This document shows, one piece after another, positions 29,759-31,288 of a stretch of DNA of 31,288 nt (positions are counted from its first letter, which is position 1; the number at the start of each line of letters is the position of its first letter). The stretch is taken from the NCBI GenBank assembly GCA_051745935.1, contig JBNJEM010000013.1, positions 1 through 31,288 on the forward strand, given 5' to 3'. The DNA comes from JBNJEM01 sp051745935. Its GTDB lineage: Bacteria > Planctomycetota > Planctomycetia > Pirellulales > Pirellulaceae. The notes below the pieces were generated by a model, which did no database searches, was not told where the DNA came from, and saw only the letters and a program-made list of their open reading frames with translations. The position numbers and the translations under genes are program-made.

Positions 29759-29833
29759 GGACGATCGATAATAGCCCAGCGGTTTATCGCTGGGGTTCGA
29801 TTTGATATCAATCGTCCGAAGTCCCGTAGGGAC
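29759..29833. repeat. Hairpin cluster at the left end of an IS200/RAYT-like element
   Basis: GGACGATCGAT (29759-29769) pairs with ATCAATCGTCC (29807-29817), one mismatch, and encloses a perfect stem CCCAGCG (29775-29781)/CGCTGGG (29788-29794). A further small stem GTCCC/GGGAC (29821-29825/29829-29833) sits 20 bases before the transposase ATG. Such imperfect hairpins flank IS200/IS605 and REP-associated tyrosine transposase genes and serve as recognition sites. Confidence 0.6.
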
Positions 29834-29853
29834 GACTGAAAGGCGGTGTCATC

Positions 29854-30189
29854 ATGGCTCATTCATATGCCAGTTGCCTCTATCATTATGTCTGGAGCAC
29901 GGAACATCGCCAACGATTGATCACACCTGCGTTGCAGGAACGGCTCTGGCCATACTTAGGCGGCATCGCGAAAGAAAACCGCATGGGTGCCCTTGCAGTT
30001 GGAGGTGTCGGAGACCACGTGCACATGCTCTTGTCCTTGCCATCAACGATCGGTATTGCGAAGGCACTTCAACTCCTCAAAGGTGGATCGTCAAACAAAC
30101 GACGATATGGCTTTTGGGGCTATCATGTGCGAACGGAAAACTTGGCCCGAATCCGAGAGCAGCTGGGCGTGCGGCCGTGGAGGTTCCCC
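29854..30189 (+). pseudogene. 3'-truncated IS200/RAYT-like HUH transposase
   Basis: From an ATG at 29854 the sequence MAHSYASCLYHYVWSTEHRQ, then ERLWPYLGGIAKENRMGALA and GVGDHVHMLLSLP, is the N-terminal half of a Y1/HUH transposase (IS200/IS605 or REP-associated type). The metal-binding HUH is at His55 and His57. Similarity ends near residue 84 (LLKGGSSNKR), and the catalytic-Tyr helix and C-terminal strand are missing. The frame does not stop but continues through a non-homologous segment into the SGNH hydrolase start. AAAGG lies about 10 bases upstream of the ATG, so the fragment may still be translated. Confidence 0.7.
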
Positions 30190-30990
30190 ATGAGGTTCCT
30201 ATTGATGGTGGCGTTGTTTCTACCGATGGTAACGGGTACTGGAGGACGGACATTCGCTGCTGACGATCCAGCGAAATCCGGCGACCCGGAAACTTCCGAT
30301 ATCAGGAGCGCGCACACAATGGATTCGGTGCGAATTGTGGCCTTGGGCGATTCGATCACCAATGGGACGGGTCTGGCCGGAGTGAAAGAGGCGGAGACCT
30401 TTCGAGAGATCACGCGACGGGAACTGGCGAAGAAGCTGGAGAAGAGAGTCGAGGTCTTCAATGCGGGCGTGAATGGTGATATTGTCACGCTGGCGCTCAA
30501 GCGGCTTGAAACCGACGTGCTGGACCGCCAGCCGGACATCGTCACGATCATGTTCGGAGGGAACGACGCGGGGTTTTATCGGCCGGAAACGAATGGGTTC
30601 GCCGCCACGCCCCGTGTGGAACGCCAGCAGTTCAGGGCAGCCCTCGGCACAATGGTAGATCGCCTCCGCGAGGCTCGGATAACGGTAGTGCTGATGACGT
30701 GTCCGCCCATGACCGAGCGCTACGGGGGAATGCACCTCGAGCCGTACCGTAAACACGGAATTAACTTCCTGGTTCAGGACTATGCGCGAACGATGCGTGA
30801 CGTAGCCAACGAAAAGCAGGTTGCGTTGATCGATGTGTATCGGGCGTTCGAGCGGAAACCCGCCCGACTGGAATACTTTCCCGACGGCCTGCACCCGGAC
30901 GCGCGCGGCCATCGTGTGATTGCCGATCTGCTTGTGGAACGGCTCGTTCGCATTATCGACCAGCGCGAGGAGCAGCAGCAGCACGAGTGA
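30190..30990 (+). CDS. Secreted SGNH/GDSL-type hydrolase
   Basis: Starting at the ATG at 30190, preceded by GGAGG at 8 bases, gives 266 aa. The N-terminus MRFLLMVALFLPMVTGTGGR then TFA-ADD is a signal peptide. All SGNH blocks are present: Ser55 in ALGDSIT, Gly96 in NAGVNGD, Asn125 in FGGNDAG, and Asp232/His235 in DGLHPDARGH. This is the lipase/esterase (GDSL) fold used for deacetylation or ester hydrolysis on sugars and lipids. The substrate is unknown. The longer open frame starting at 29854 would fuse it to the transposase fragment; the internal start is favoured by its own ribosome-binding site and signal peptide. The frame is 112 codons downstream of the transposase start. Confidence 0.88.
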   Translation: MRFLLMVALFLPMVTGTGGRTFAADDPAKSGDPETSDIRSAHTMDSVRIVALGDSITNGTGLAGVKEAETFREITRRELAKKLEKRVEVFNAGVNGDIVTLALKRLETDVLDRQPDIVTIMFGGNDAGFYRPETNGFAATPRVERQQFRAALGTMVDRLREARITVVLMTCPPMTERYGGMHLEPYRKHGINFLVQDYARTMRDVANEKQVALIDVYRAFERKPARLEYFPDGLHPDARGHRVIADLLVERLVRIIDQREEQQQHE

Positions 30991-31288
30991 GACGAATTCC
31001 GCGGCATCGGTGCTGCTCCTATCTACCTGTGGCAAAATCAGGCTGTTGTGAAGGCCGTGGCGTGCGACGGTCTCAAGCCCGTATCCCACTTGCGCCTTGC
31101 TTCAATTATCCCGGACAATTCGATGTGCATCATCACTAAACTCGCGGTAACGGAATCGAGTTTCCCGGAAGCGGCCGCGGCAACCATCCTCGCGATTCGC
31201 GCGGCGGGGACAGACGCAACAGTCAAGACCGGTCCGCATGGCGGTTCTTACGGTAAGGGGGCAGCCGTCAAGGAATACTACGGTCGAC
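30991..31288. other. Right edge: unrecognised open frame, no assignable gene
   Basis: Directly after the SGNH stop the same plus-strand frame stays open to the edge; an ATG at 31123 (MCIITKLAVTESSFPEAAAA...) or a GTG at 31048 could start a partial gene. No good ribosome-binding site precedes either, and no family motif is visible. The segment is Ala-rich. It may be the beginning of a gene cut by the window edge or chance open sequence. Confidence 0.3.

Noticed and set aside
30220..31089. Minus-strand open frame of 289 codons opposite the SGNH hydrolase
   Set aside because: All catalytic blocks of a known family are on the plus strand; the antisense product has no recognisable motif.
1..31288. 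CRISPR array or prophage
   Set aside because: No short direct repeats with regular spacers, integrase or phage structural motifs were seen.

Overview
The window is GC-rich bacterial chromosome, and everything recognisable points to a planctomycete (Pirellulales-like). The clues are a giant surface protein opening with an Arg-rich stretch and the 'VETLEPRMLLA' signature, tandem PPC, CARDB, SdrD-B and dockerin modules, a PEP-CTERM protein, a WxPGYW-repeat protein, a CsrA homologue and a DUF1328 membrane peptide. No rRNA, tRNA or CRISPR array was seen.

Layout. Positions 1-3650 carry minus-strand genes. In order they are a secreted WxPGYW-repeat protein cut by the left edge, a small lipoprotein, a DUF1328 membrane peptide, csrA with a short leader ORF and a strong hairpin/T-tract upstream, and a HEAT-repeat/thioredoxin-fold protein. 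The reading frame of that last gene is interrupted by one TGA exactly where the first cysteine of a CxxC redox motif belongs. The frame is otherwise open on both sides, and a hairpin of bacterial-SECIS type follows the TGA. I read it as a selenoprotein (Sec237). Positions 3651-5363 are gene-poor and hold a broken DnaQ-like exonuclease remnant, a perfect 26-bp palindrome and a likely promoter.

Positions 5364-28544 are one plus-strand gene of 7,726 codons. Its product begins with four diverged super-repeats (PPC-PPC-PPC-Ig-Ig). These carry different 'cargo' domains in two fixed slots: a ThuA/GATase-like fold, a beta-propeller, an unrecognised domain, an F5/8C-like domain and a jelly-roll-like domain. 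Nine CARDB repeats follow, then a split propeller-like region interrupted by an unrecognised beta-rich domain, a Cys cluster and two SdrD-B domains. The second SdrD-B domain is split by an inserted dockerin plus a subtilisin protease with an intact triad. Ig and cadherin-like repeats and a C-terminal EF-hand pair close the protein. It looks like a cell-surface or secreted calcium-dependent adhesin/protease.

Downstream lie a PEP-CTERM protein, a stretch with no recognisable gene, and a hairpin-rich left end plus N-terminal half of an IS200-like HUH transposase. The transposase fragment runs in frame into a secreted SGNH/GDSL hydrolase. The last 300 bases hold only an unrecognised open frame.

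The strongest candidates for something new are the TGA-containing HEAT-redoxin gene and the cargo-slot and nested-protease architecture of the giant protein. All family assignments come from reading motifs; no database search was run.
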